DNA of 64,000 nt from Pycnococcus provasolii. Taxonomy: Eukaryota; Chlorophyta; Pseudoscourfieldiophyceae; Pseudoscourfieldiales; Pycnococcaceae. The position numbers and the translations under genes are program-made. The first letter of the stretch is position 1, and every line of letters starts with the position of its first letter. The notes below the pieces were generated by a model. The model made no database searches. It was not told the DNA's origin and was given only the letters and a program-made list of their open reading frames with translations. The stretch covers positions 310,001 to 374,000 of the forward strand of contig OW568870.1 of NCBI GenBank assembly GCA_938743325.2. The letters run 5' to 3'. Positions 10,679-20,077 of the stretch are shown here, one piece after another.

Positions 10679-11401
10679 AGAAAAGAAGCAGAGAGATCGA
10701 GAGCTGCAGCATCCGCAGCCGCAGATAGAGTGAAGAATGAGTTGTTTGTTGCTGCACTCATCATCTTCATCATAGGGGAGGAGGTTATCAAGAAGGAAAG
10801 AACGGCTTTCCACAAAAAACCAAAAAAGATTGGAACTACAGAATATTGTTTGAAATAAGAGGTTGATTTTTCTCAAAGAAACTCCCACATACCAAGGGTT
10901 GCCCACTCTTCCCAGCCCGCCGCCCGCCTTCAGTCACTCCTGTTGCCTCAAGCATCTATCTGGTCACGTCTTGTCACCCACCGCCAAGCCGCGCACAAGT
11001 CCTCCTAACTATTATTGCCATAAAGCTGGTCGTGCTGCCAATCCTACCTCCTAAGTTTAGTCTATGGATTTTCCAGCAAGTCGAGGACGAGGCGGAAGAT
11101 CCTCCCCTATAAATCGTTTGCGTTTGGGGATCCCCCGCTGACCGCTGGTTGGGGGTGCTGGGTTCGTTCGGGAAAAAAAAATCCAAATTTCGGCGTCTTC
11201 CGCCCAATAATAAGTAGCTTCGGATCGTCCCAATGCCGTGACGCCCGGAGCTCCAAGCATGCCACCACGCACGTCTCCGGGCATGCCTCCTCCTGCCCCG
11301 CCTCCTGCCCAGCTCCTCTCTCGCCGGTTCGCGCGTTCCTTTCTCTCGGTGACGACTTGTGTCCTCGGTGACTCTTTTGAGTGATTGATCCTCGTTTTCT
11401 C
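10679..11401. other. intergenic
   Basis: About 0.7 kb between the pump and the secreted somatomedin-B-like gene. A TATA-like CTATAAAT lies near 11107-11114. No coding region is supported. Confidence 0.45.
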
Positions 11402-11938
11402 ATGATGCTCGCTCGGAGGCGCGTCGTCGTCTTCTTCGTGGCGTCACTCGTGTTGTTTTGTGACGTTGACTTGTGTCGCGATAGGGCAGGCTTCGCTTCG
11501 CTTGGCTTCGTACGCGCGCAGGTGCCCGGCTTTCAGTGCGGACGTGACGCCGACTGCGGACTCTGCGTCGTGGGAGAGCTGTGCTGCTGCGACCCGACGT
11601 GTGTTGACAACGGCGACTGCTGTGGCTCGGTGGAAGAGTACAGGCAAATCTGTGAAGCGGCACCAGGTGGTGGTGGTAGTGGTGGTGGTGGTGGTGGTGG
11701 TGGTGGTGGTGGTGGTGCTAGTCCTGACGTTGGTCTGGAGTTGACACCAGAGGACATTACGCAGCTCGCCAACTTGGATACGGCAACGCTGCTTCTCGCT
11801 CTTTGTCCACCTGCAGGTAATTGCGAGGAATTGCCAGCAAATGAGCTGCTCGGAGTCATCGAAACGGTTGAGGCGATTCTCGCATTGCGTGGTGTTGAAG
11901 GCGGCATTGGATCCATTCTTCCAGGCCTTGGTGGTGGT

Positions 11939-11970
<32 letters not shown>

Positions 11971-12289
11971 TGGTGATATTGGACTTGGCGCGCCCATTGA
12001 CATCGTGCCTCCATCACCGCCACCCGTACCGGCGGGCCCGGAGCTCTGCCGTGGAGGCTCAGCTCCCGTGGGATCGACGTTCGTGCCAGGCCTTCGTCAG
12101 TGCGGCGGCTGTCCACCTCCGTTCAATTGGTTTCGAGAGTGTCCTGCAACAACGGACGCTGCACCGTCGTCGGGCGGGCCATTTCCGTCAACGTACGACC
12201 CGGCGACAGGAGCATACCAGCCAGCGGCGAACAATTACTTCACTGGCCCATATGCTGGAGATGCGTTTTACACACTTCCGCTATTCTAG
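11402..12289 (+). CDS. secreted protein with somatomedin-B-like Cys domain and two poly-Gly tracts
   Basis: 295 aa from the first ATG. A basic/hydrophobic signal peptide (RRRVVVFFVASLVLF) is followed, at residues 46-84, by a Cys cluster CGRDADCGLCVVGELCCCD...NGDCCGSVEEY...C. Its spacing (CxCxxxC, then GDCC, then C) resembles the somatomedin B fold, a small disulfide knot of extracellular proteins. Two poly-Gly runs (about 89-105 and 177-192) are coded by (GGT)n/(GGC)n and flank a helical segment. The C-terminal third is Pro/Tyr/Gly-rich with two further Cys pairs. It is probably a cell-surface or wall protein. The SMB assignment is by spacing only. It converges on the next gene with 35 bp between stops. 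Confidence 0.6.
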
Positions 12290-12324
12290 TACTAAAGAAA
12301 GAAAACATATAAAGATTACAGTGG

Positions 12325-12441
12325 TCACTTGGTTGGCGGAGGTTGTGGAGGACGTCGTCGTTCGCGACGCCGCCTGCGTGCCTCCTCCATGGCGCTCGTA
12401 ACTCCCTCGCGAACACGACCGTCCTCGTCCACGCCACCAAC

Positions 12442-12482
<41 letters not shown>

Positions 12483-13062
12483 CGTTGCGCCGTGCTGCCG
12501 TTCTATTCTCCAACTCAGCTGGCTGCATGTCGGCTGGCGAACGACGTGTTGTCCTTGACTCTGGCACCAAGTCTTCCACGCGCACGTGCGCAGCAAACTC
12601 GCGTATACTGGCAAGCTCGTCGTCGTCGTCGTCAAGGTCGTCAAGGTCGTCAAGGTGGTCTGCACGAGCACGACGTGGCGCGTCATGTGTGCTCTTCGTC
12701 GCAGGTTGAGGGACGTCGGCGGCTGCTTGCGCAAGCAGCGGTTCGTGCAAGTCCTTCTCGAAGAGTGCATCTTCGGTCACTTGGCTTCCCGACGCGCCTG
12801 TGGTCTCGAGGTACCGCGCCCGCGAACCGCCAGAAGCAAAAGCGGGAAGGGTGTCGGCATTCTCCGCGTGGACTAGTGAGGCGACTAGCGCGTCTACGGC
12901 GTGTACTCCCACTCCTCCCTGTGAGCAAGCCGCAATACGTTCGTCGGCGTTGACGAAGAAGTCGTCTGATTCGAACAGCGCGGACGCCTCCTCCTTGAGC
13001 ACGTCGCGCTTGCGACCTCCTTGGAGGCGCACGCCACCTCCACCTCCACCAGGGGCGGACAT
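12325..13062 (-). CDS. acidic low-complexity protein, unknown function
   Basis: 245 aa. The N-terminus is Gly-rich, then a folded-looking helical part (about 18-95, with ALFESDDFFVNADERIAAC) and an acidic tail with DDLDDLDDDDDELASIREFA and a run of 12 Asp coded by (GTC)n on the plus strand. It ends in an Arg-rich helix RRRRERRRPPQPP. There is no signal peptide or TM segment. The Asp run followed by basic tail is typical of nuclear or chaperone-like proteins, but I do not recognise a family. A four-unit telomere-type array lies 107 bp upstream of its ATG. Confidence 0.5.
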
Positions 13063-14087
13063 CGAGTAGACGTCGATCGAACGTTCGATTTGTCACAATT
13101 CACAAGAGACACAACCCCGAAAGGAACATTTTGGGGGAAGAGGTTTCCCTTAAAACCCCTAAACGTAACCCTAACCCTAACCCTAACCCTAATGCCCCTC
13201 CTCCCTCGTTGTCTCCCTCCCCTCGCCTACCCGGTCAGCCGTGCGCAAGTCGCAACGCTATTATCGTAGTGGGAACTGGGAAGTACTACGGTAGAACCTG
13301 TTCACGATCGCGCGCTTCTCTTTGCTCGCTATCGTAGCGTCGCTTCGTTGGGACGTAGTGAAGTGGGACGAACAACCTCGGGACCACCAGTCGGGACCAG
13401 AATGTCGGGACCCATAAAGTCGCTCGGTTTCGTCGCTCGGGATCCATGTCGCTCGGGCCATCCATCACGAGACCACACTGGTTGCGGCCTTGCCTTGCCC
13501 CACCTGGAGGGGGTACTCGAGACAAACTCACAAACTCGTTGTTGGTTTTTCTTTTCTTCGAACTTCCAAAGGAACTTCCATGGAAGGCCACAGGGGATGG
13601 TTGAATGGTATCGTAGTACTAATTCTTACGCATTAGCCGACCGAACGCCACTCACCCCCTCAGGTTGTCGAGTTCGATCGTCGGCCAACAATCTCGGTGG
13701 TTTCCTGACAAGCGAGCTCGAGACACACTCGAGGAATTATTAGGGTGCGGGTCTCAATAGTCCAGTTGCGCCCGCCCGCCCGGGGGTGTCTCGTCTCGGA
13801 CACTCAATATAACAACACCCGACGTTGGGACCCGACGTCTGGGACCCGACCATCGTACTGTACTGTATTGTCGCTCGCCCGAGTTCTCATCCGTCGCTCG
13901 TAAAAACAGTTCCTACACAGTACCTATACAGTTTGACGGAGTTGTCGGACGACGTTATTATTTGTCCACCCTCTGTGTGTGTGTGCGTGTGTGTGTGTGT
14001 GTGTTCGAGCACATACCTATAGTTAAGCTCAAAGGTTAAACACGTTGGTGACGTCTCAATAGGGTAAGAAGTCCTCGCCAGCCATAT
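13063..14087. other. intergenic, divergent promoters, with telomere-type array
   Basis: 1 kb with a CCCTAA array (13169-13192), CTATCGTAG at 13329-13337, TATCGTAG at about 13260 and 13608, several GTCGCTCGG and GGGACCCGAC direct repeats (13420-13460, 13820-13850) and a (GT)n run at 13974-14001. No gene is supported. Confidence 0.5.
13169..13192. repeat. interstitial telomere-type array (CCCTAA)4
   Basis: Four perfect CCCTAA units on the plus strand, preceded by a degenerate copy. It lies 107 bp upstream of the minus-strand start codon at 13062. Confidence 0.9.
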
Positions 14088-17000
14088 ATGCCCCAAATCT
14101 ACCCGCCGAGGCCGCCACCTCCGAGCGAGTCGCGCTTTCACACGCCAGCGGCGACGGGAGCGGCGACCACCTCGGAGGAGGACGGACCGACCATCACGAT
14201 GAAGTTTGCGAGCCCCGCGCGAGCCGTGAACGCCGCGTGGAACCAGGTGAGAGAGCTCGACAGAGAGGCACGCGCGGAGTACGCGGACCTGCTGGGGCGC
14301 GTTAACCAGGCGGAGGAACGGCTCATGGCTGCGGAGGATGAGCGAGACTCGCTGCGAACGCAGCTGAGGGTGTCTGAGTCGAAGGTGGTCAGGAACTCGC
14401 CGAGGCCGGCGCTCCACACGCCGCGCTCTCCGCGTGCAACCGCCGCAACCTTCGAAACGCTGCGCGTCGACGAGCTCGCAGCCAAGCTGTCGGCGCTGGA
14501 GACGTCACTCAGGGGACCTGCGCCTCTACCACCGCCACCGCCCATGGCGGGAGGCTTGCGAGAGGACGTGCGTCTGCTGCGCGACCGGCTCGCGAGCCTC
14601 GAGCGCGAGGTGGACAGTGCGGCGACGCCCAGCCGACACGGTGGAGACTTTTCGCAGCTCGCTGCAATGAAAGAACGGCTCGAGTCCATTGAGCTGGGAT
14701 TCGCGCTTGGCGCGTCCGCGCCGCAAACGACGACAGCCGTCGCTCCGCGCCCCGAGGATGTTGCGGCACTTCGATCACGCCTCGCGGCGGTGGAGTCATC
14801 TGCGGCGAGCGACACGCTGAGGGAGGAGACTGTACGGCTGCGTGCCCGACTGGAGTCGCTCGAGGCGGTGGGAGCCGGCATGACGGTGACGATGCCCAAG
14901 AGCCCCGCCGCCGCCCCTAGAACGCCCGGAGGCACGCGCCGTGCGATGCGCGACATCGAGACGGGCGAGGTGATCGTCGTCGACCAGCCGAAGGTTGTGA
15001 GCCAAGAGGAGGTGGCGCTGAAGGAGCGGCTTGCGATGCTCGAGGGGCTCATGCTTGCGGACGGAAAGCTGCCAGAAGTCGCTGCCGCCACCTCGACGTC
15101 GTCGTCATCTGGCGCGGTTGTCAGCGAGGGCGAGGCATCGCTGAAAGAGCGCCTTGCGATGATCGAGGGCATCAAGAAGGCGCAGGACAAGAAGAAGGCG
15201 GAGGAGGAGGAGGAGGAGAGGAAGAAAAAGGAGAAGGAGGCGGACGAGAGAGAAAAGGCGCTCAAGGCGGAGCTTGCGATGCGCGAGAAACTTGCGCTGC
15301 TTGAGGGCATGGAGCTTCAGCGCCGGATAGACAACGGCGAGGAGGTGCACATGCCCATGCTTAGCCCAGCACGACCAGCGGCAGCTGACACTTCCGCCGC
15401 GACGGCTGAGGACGACGCAATGCTGCAGCGCATTGCTATCCTCGAAGGCATCGCAATTGAGCGAGGCAATCTGCCCAAAGAAATCGTGGCAAGCATGCCC
15501 ATAAAGGAGCGAATTGCGATGCTGGAGGGTTCACAGATCGAGCGAGGGCGCAACCTGCTTCGCGCAGAGGCGCAGGTGTCAGATGAAGAGCTTGCGCTTC
15601 GAGAGCGCCTAGCGATTCTTGAGGGCCGCGAGGCTGCGCGCGAGGCTGGCGCTGCGACGACAACCGCCACGCACGCGGCGCCGCGCAGTCCGGCGTCGTA
15701 CGCGCGCTCGGAGGAGGTTGCAATCTTGCACACACGCGTGAAGCTTCTGCGAGGCATGCGCGGCGAGAATGGCATGACCCCGAAGAAGGTGCAGCTCATC
15801 TCGGAGGAGGAAGCAAAGCTAGTTGAACGCCTCGGTTTCCTCGAGGGTGCGGAGATTGAAAAGGCGGCGAAGCGCGAGCGCGATGCTGAGCGCGAAAAGG
15901 AGGAGATGATGATGCAAGAGCTGCAGGCGAAGGCGGCGGAGGAGCTCCGTCTTCGCGAACGCATAGCCTACCTTGAGGGCCAGGCAGCGGAGCGGGAGGC
16001 GAGCACAGTGCAGGCGAGCGAGCTTGCGCTCCGCGAACGCCTTGCATCGCTCGAGGGAGCGGTGGCTGAGAAGGGCCTTGACCTTCCGTTCGAGCCTTTG
16101 CCACCGTTGGCGTCATCCGCAGCACCATCAACGCCGGGCACGGTGAGCGACACGGAGGCGGCGCTGCGCGAGCGCATTGCCATGCTTGAGGGTGCCATCA
16201 ACAGCGCAATGCCAGTGCAGTACTTACGTGAAGGTGGTAGCCCGCTTCGGTCCGCTCTGAAGAGCCCTCGCAGGACGCCGGGCAGATCGCAACGTCGTGG
16301 CGTGACATCGGAGGAGCTTCGCCTCAAAGAGCGCATTGCGATGCTGGAGGGCATGGAGCTTGCCAACAGCGCGAGCAAGGTGCATGTTGCCCAGGACGAC
16401 GACGAGGTGAGTGAGGTAGAGGCGGTGCTGAAGGAGCGCGTGGCTCTCCTCGAGGGCATGCAAATGGCGCGGCAGCAAGCTGAGGTGGTGGCTGAGGAGA
16501 AGGCTGCGAAGAAGGAAGAGGATGCACACATCTCAAAGGTTTCGAAGCGCCTGGCGGATCTCGAGAACATCATCAATCCGCCACCGCCGCCTCCTGTATC
16601 CGCAGAGGTTAGCGTAATCCACGAAAGGATCGATCTGCTGACGCGCGCGGTGGAGGAAAAGTTGGGAAAAAGCCCAGGCATGCGAACGAAGGATCCTGAC
16701 AAGGACAGCATCGTGGACGATGTTGTCGCGCACGTGCGAGAGCGCACAGCAAACGCGGTGGAGCAGACGCTTCGTCGAGAACGTGAGGAAGCGCTACAGG
16801 CGGTGGAAGACGCTCTGGACGACTCGGACCACTCGAGGATGCGGCGGCGTGCTGCAGCGCGTGCGGTGCAGAAGGAACATGACGCAATTGCCTCCGGCGC
16901 TCCGCCTATGCACTACTCAAGCGCTGTGCCTGCGAGCGCCTACGCACTGCACTCGCCACACCACCCTGTCTCCTACCTGTCGCGTCCAACGCCTGTGCCG

Positions 17001-17093
17001 TACACGCTCATTCCCACGCCCGCCGCGCCAGTTATTCTGACAAGCCCGCCACGGGCTCGCTATCCTGGAGTTGACGAGGTGCCTAAATACTAG
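14088..17093 (+). CDS. large coiled-coil protein built of ~20 LxERLAMLEG repeats
   Basis: 1001 aa, intronless. From about residue 140, and best between 307 and 790, it contains about 20 copies of a unit with core L-[RK]-E-R-[LI]-A-x-L-E-G, e.g. ALKERLAMLEG, LRERIAYLEG, LKERVALLEG. Copies are spaced irregularly by Ala/Glu/Ser linkers of 15-45 residues; earlier and later copies (e.g. LRDRLASLERE, VSKRLADLEN) are degenerate. The heptad-like spacing predicts coiled coil. The N- and C-termini are Pro-rich, with a KSPRRTPGRSQRR basic patch near 720. There is no TM or signal peptide. A structural, cytoskeletal or flagellar role is plausible but inferred. I do not recognise the family. The ATG at 14088 is the first in frame; MKFASPARAV at 14200 is an alternative start. 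Confidence 0.75.
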   Translation: MPQIYPPRPPPPSESRFHTPAATGAATTSEEDGPTITMKFASPARAVNAAWNQVRELDREARAEYADLLGRVNQAEERLMAAEDERDSLRTQLRVSESKVVRNSPRPALHTPRSPRATAATFETLRVDELAAKLSALETSLRGPAPLPPPPPMAGGLREDVRLLRDRLASLEREVDSAATPSRHGGDFSQLAAMKERLESIELGFALGASAPQTTTAVAPRPEDVAALRSRLAAVESSAASDTLREETVRLRARLESLEAVGAGMTVTMPKSPAAAPRTPGGTRRAMRDIETGEVIVVDQPKVVSQEEVALKERLAMLEGLMLADGKLPEVAAATSTSSSSGAVVSEGEASLKERLAMIEGIKKAQDKKKAEEEEEERKKKEKEADEREKALKAELAMREKLALLEGMELQRRIDNGEEVHMPMLSPARPAAADTSAATAEDDAMLQRIAILEGIAIERGNLPKEIVASMPIKERIAMLEGSQIERGRNLLRAEAQVSDEELALRERLAILEGREAAREAGAATTTATHAAPRSPASYARSEEVAILHTRVKLLRGMRGENGMTPKKVQLISEEEAKLVERLGFLEGAEIEKAAKRERDAEREKEEMMMQELQAKAAEELRLRERIAYLEGQAAEREASTVQASELALRERLASLEGAVAEKGLDLPFEPLPPLASSAAPSTPGTVSDTEAALRERIAMLEGAINSAMPVQYLREGGSPLRSALKSPRRTPGRSQRRGVTSEELRLKERIAMLEGMELANSASKVHVAQDDDEVSEVEAVLKERVALLEGMQMARQQAEVVAEEKAAKKEEDAHISKVSKRLADLENIINPPPPPPVSAEVSVIHERIDLLTRAVEEKLGKSPGMRTKDPDKDSIVDDVVAHVRERTANAVEQTLRREREEALQAVEDALDDSDHSRMRRRAAARAVQKEHDAIASGAPPMHYSSAVPASAYALHSPHHPVSYLSRPTPVPYTLIPTPAAPVILTSPPRARYPGVDEVPKY

Positions 17094-17259
17094 AGATGTG
17101 GTGTTTGGATTATCGGGAAATGTTTTTGGTTGCATTGATTGTTTCATGCATGCTTTGTTGGTGAACTGGGGCAGTGACATTGCGTGTCGCAGAACAGATT
17201 CACTCATCCGCCATGCCCCACCCCACCGGCACACACTTCACACAATTTCCCCCGCGTAG

Positions 17260-18012
17260 GCCTATCTTGTTGGACAGCCGGATGCAACCAAGGTCCGTAG
17301 CAGGGATGAATCGCTCTCGCGAGTGCCAACATTGCTGTTGTTTTCGAAGCGCCCAGGAGCTAACGCAATCCGCCGCACACAACCATATAATACACTACAA
17401 ACAAACAAACAAAACCAGCCTCATCATCGGGGGGCTGAGGCAAGGTATATTGACCTGCTGTACGGTCATGGGGTGGCGCTAGATCGACCGATTGATGCAG
17501 AGCCAAACGCGATCGCCGCCTCGGCGACGATCGATGCTTTATCAACGACACTGCGGGAGGAGCGCGAAAATGCGTTAATGCGGCAGGAGCGTCGACGTCA
17601 GCTGTGGGAGACACAGGGAGATCCAATCGCCGTTGCCAGTGTCGGGCACATGGAGCGGAGTACGCCACTGGTTTCTGAAACATCCCGTGTGGTTCCAGAG
17701 ACGCCTTCTGGCGCTAGCATGCGTGCTCCAGAGTGGGCCGCCCTTGGTGAAATGAATCGTCCTGGGCACGGCGTCATTTCTGCAACGGCTCCAGCTCCAG
17801 CTCCGGGGCGGGAACCGGCCCAGGCGTCGGCGCCGGCTCCGACCGAAGCATCTGCTCGTGGCGGCGGTGGATCCGCTCCTAGTCCAATTCCCTTGGCAGA
17901 GCCGTTTGACCGCGTCAATGGCGATGCAGCCGGAAGTCAAGTCGACGATGCTCGTCGCCTGCGATCCTCGTCAAGTGGAAGCGCCACGGCAGGACCCGAG
18001 ACAAGTGCGTGA
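17260..18012 (+). CDS. possible exon of an unrecognised Ala/Pro-rich protein
   Basis: An open frame without a suitable ATG at its start. It opens just after a TAG that ends a pyrimidine-rich tract (TTTCCCCCGCGTAG), which could be a splice acceptor; an upstream exon was not identified. Residues read as protein-like: a charged helix (STTLREERENALMRQERRR), then a Pro/Ala-rich stretch and a Ser-rich end. There is no recognisable domain. It may be the second exon of a small gene or a non-coding open frame; the first internal ATG in frame is near 17578. Confidence 0.3.
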   Translation, partial: AYLVGQPDATKVRSRDESLSRVPTLLLFSKRPGANAIRRTQPYNTLQTNKQNQPHHRGAEARYIDLLYGHGVALDRPIDAEPNAIAASATIDALSTTLREERENALMRQERRRQLWETQGDPIAVASVGHMERSTPLVSETSRVVPETPSGASMRAPEWAALGEMNRPGHGVISATAPAPAPGREPAQASAPAPTEASARGGGGSAPSPIPLAEPFDRVNGDAAGSQVDDARRLRSSSSGSATAGPETSA

Positions 18013-18153
18013 CTTAGTGGACAAACGCTTTCCTACCACGCCGCACGTATCCCAGGATACTACTACTTCGTAGTGTGTTACAAGTTTGGATTGTCAAAGA
18101 CTACAGTCGACTCGCCAGGAAGTACCAGTATTCCTTATGGTAGACACTACTTA

Positions 18154-18172
18154 CTACGATAGTCTACGATAG
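18154..18172. promoter_or_regulatory. tandem CTACGATAG motifs
   Basis: Two copies of CTACGATAG (18154-18162 and 18164-18172) separated by one base; a third, in the other orientation, is at 18280-18288. They belong to an intergenic motif family described in the findings. Confidence 0.5.
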
Positions 18173-18378
18173 ACAGTACATAGTTGTATGTTTCACCAAG
18201 ATCACAGCCAAGGTGACAGCCCCCACGGGCACGGGGCGAGGGCACGAGGACGGCGAGGTCACACAGGGGTAAAACATAACTATCGTAGACTAAGGGAAGA
18301 CTATCCATAGTGGTACAGTAGTGTATCAGATGATCACTTAGTCTAAGGTTAGTCTATGAAGGGGGGGGAGAACAAGGT

Positions 18379-18493
18379 GGGAGAACACCTGTCCAGGAAC
18401 CATGCAGGCCAGTTGGCTGTTGTGTTCCTGCCCCTGCAGCCCTGGAACCTCAGGCCTCAGGGTTTCGTGTGGTGCCTGGACAGGTGTTCTCCC
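18379..18493. repeat. 115-bp inverted-repeat element, 19-bp arms
   Basis: Left arm GGGAGAACACCTGTCCAGG (18379-18397) is repeated exactly in inverted form at 18475-18493. The 77-bp interior is GC-rich. It could be a small non-autonomous DNA element or a hairpin RNA. No target-site duplication is obvious. Confidence 0.7.
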
Positions 18494-18931
18494 CCTTAAG
18501 GTTATGATTAACAAAGTTGACCGTTGCAACTTGCGTGCCAGTAAATGCTCGACCTTTCCCACCTCGTAGGAATCCGGTAAAATTGAAAGAATAAGCTTTG
18601 GCTTACACTGTAAACCCTACTTAGCGTTAATTTTAACACGGTGAAATCGCGTGAGTGAGTGTAAAGTTTTAACCGGCCGGCCCTTTGCAGCACACTCGCC
18701 TGCAACACTCGCCTCCTCCTCCCTGCTGCCCGGGCGCGGCGTGCCAAGTCACTAGGGTAGTCAGCGCCCTCGCAGCGTGTGCGTGTGCGTGTGCGTGTGC
18801 GTGTGTGAGGAGCTCGCGTTGGCGCTCATTAAAAATATATATATACAAGTATAGTTAGTTAGTTGGCACTGGTTGCCTCGTGCCCTCTGAAATAAGACTC
18901 TTCCATATTGCCACAGCTCACAAGGGCGAGG

Positions 18932-19996
18932 ATGAGCTCACAAGCGCGAGCTGGCCAACTCGCGGCGCGAGTGCTCGCAGGCGCTCAAGCAGCTCATTTC
19001 GCGAGCTTGCCGCGCTTAACAACAGCCGCAGGAACCGTTGGCGCTTCTGCGACAACCACCACCACGAGTGCCTGCGGCGGTGCAAGCCTTCTTCGGGAAA
19101 CCGGGTTCACGAATGCGTTCCTTGCACGCGGATTTGCGGCGAAAGCGGGTCGGGCCGTGGCGTTTCGCGCAGGAGCGAACGCAACCTTCCTCACGACGAC
19201 GAGCCTTGCAAGCAACAGCGCGAATGCATACGCAAACGCGGGGCGCGGTTTTGCAAGCTCGAGTGCGAAAAAAGAAAAAGAAAACGGCGGAGGCAAGAAC
19301 GAGAACGTGGATCGCACCAAGGAGCTCATGCGAGGCGCCGAGCTCACGGAACTGCACTACACCATCGCCAACGAAGAAAGGGAGGTCATGCCATACAAAG
19401 AATTCATAAAAATTGTCCAGCCGTATGTTAAGCACAGCGAAGATGTGGATGCGGATGGGCTTGCGAAGACGCTGCACCGAGCCAGCGTCGTTATCATCTA
19501 CAACGACGAGGTATTCACGAAGCCCAAGGACGTCGCCCTGACTATCGCGGCGGCACTGCCTCCACCAAACGCAGACTCCGATGGCGACGGCGTTAGCGAC
19601 TACGACGAGATCATCAAGACGAAGGAGGAGGCTGAAACGTCGGCAAAGCGCGTCAGCAATTTAGTTCTGTGGACTGGCTTTGGCTTGCTCACCTTGCAGC
19701 TAACTTGCTTCTTCCGTGCCACCTTCTGGGAACTCAGCTGGGACGTGATGGAGCCGCTCACGTACTTCGTTGGCGGAGCGCAGGTGATGGCGGCGTATCT
19801 GTACTACCTCTTCACTCGCGAGGACTTCACCTTCAGCGGCACGTCGTCCTTGCTGGAGCGCTACATTCGTGACAAAAAGTTCAAATCCCGAGGCATTGAC
19901 GCGAAGAAGATTGAGGCGTTTAACGCCGCCGTCGCGCTCGAGGAGAAGCGGCGCGTCGCGCGCGCGGCGGCCAAGGCTGTTCGCCTCGTGCGTTGA
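18932..19996 (+). CDS. MCU: mitochondrial calcium uniporter pore subunit (MCU) with EF-hand-like loop
   Basis: 354 aa from the first ATG. The first ~110 residues are Arg/Ser/Ala-rich, typical of a mitochondrial presequence. The N-terminal domain is followed by TM1 (about 247-268, LVLWTGFGLLTLQLTCFF), the selectivity motif WDVMEPLTYF (Trp270, Asp271, Glu274), TM2 (AQVMAAYLYYLFTRE) and a C-terminal coiled helix. MCU tetramers carry Ca2+ into the matrix; the Asp/Glu ring of the WDxxEP motif binds Ca2+. Unusual: residues 215-226 read DSDGDGVSDYDE, matching an EF-hand or thrombospondin-3-type Ca2+ loop (D1, D3, D5, G6, D9, E12), placed just before the coiled linker into TM1. No intron is present, and no MICU or EMRE gene is seen nearby. 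Confidence 0.92.
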   Translation: MSSQARAGQLAARVLAGAQAAHFASLPRLTTAAGTVGASATTTTTSACGGASLLRETGFTNAFLARGFAAKAGRAVAFRAGANATFLTTTSLASNSANAYANAGRGFASSSAKKEKENGGGKNENVDRTKELMRGAELTELHYTIANEEREVMPYKEFIKIVQPYVKHSEDVDADGLAKTLHRASVVIIYNDEVFTKPKDVALTIAAALPPPNADSDGDGVSDYDEIIKTKEEAETSAKRVSNLVLWTGFGLLTLQLTCFFRATFWELSWDVMEPLTYFVGGAQVMAAYLYYLFTREDFTFSGTSSLLERYIRDKKFKSRGIDAKKIEAFNAAVALEEKRRVARAAAKAVRLVR

Positions 19997-20077
19997 CGTT
20001 GAGGTGCAAAATTCATTTTACCCTCGTCAACGCAGTATACTTTAAAGAAAAAAAAACTTCAAAAAAGATTCAAATAG

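Larger units (their letters stand above)
18013..18931. other. intergenic with inverted-repeat element and CTATCGTAG cluster
   Basis: About 0.9 kb. It holds three CTATCGTAG-family motifs (18154, 18164, 18280), an inverted-repeat element at 18379-18493, and a (GTGTGC)n run at 18777-18806 just upstream of MCU. No gene is seen. Confidence 0.5.

Noticed and set aside
13169-13192. CCCTAA arrays as a true chromosome end
   Set aside because: Only 3-7 units, flanked by genes on both sides and present six times; they are interstitial.
17174-17482. 102-aa frame overlapping the possible 17260 exon
   Set aside because: Competing frame with no domain and an unlikely start; kept only the longer open frame at low confidence.
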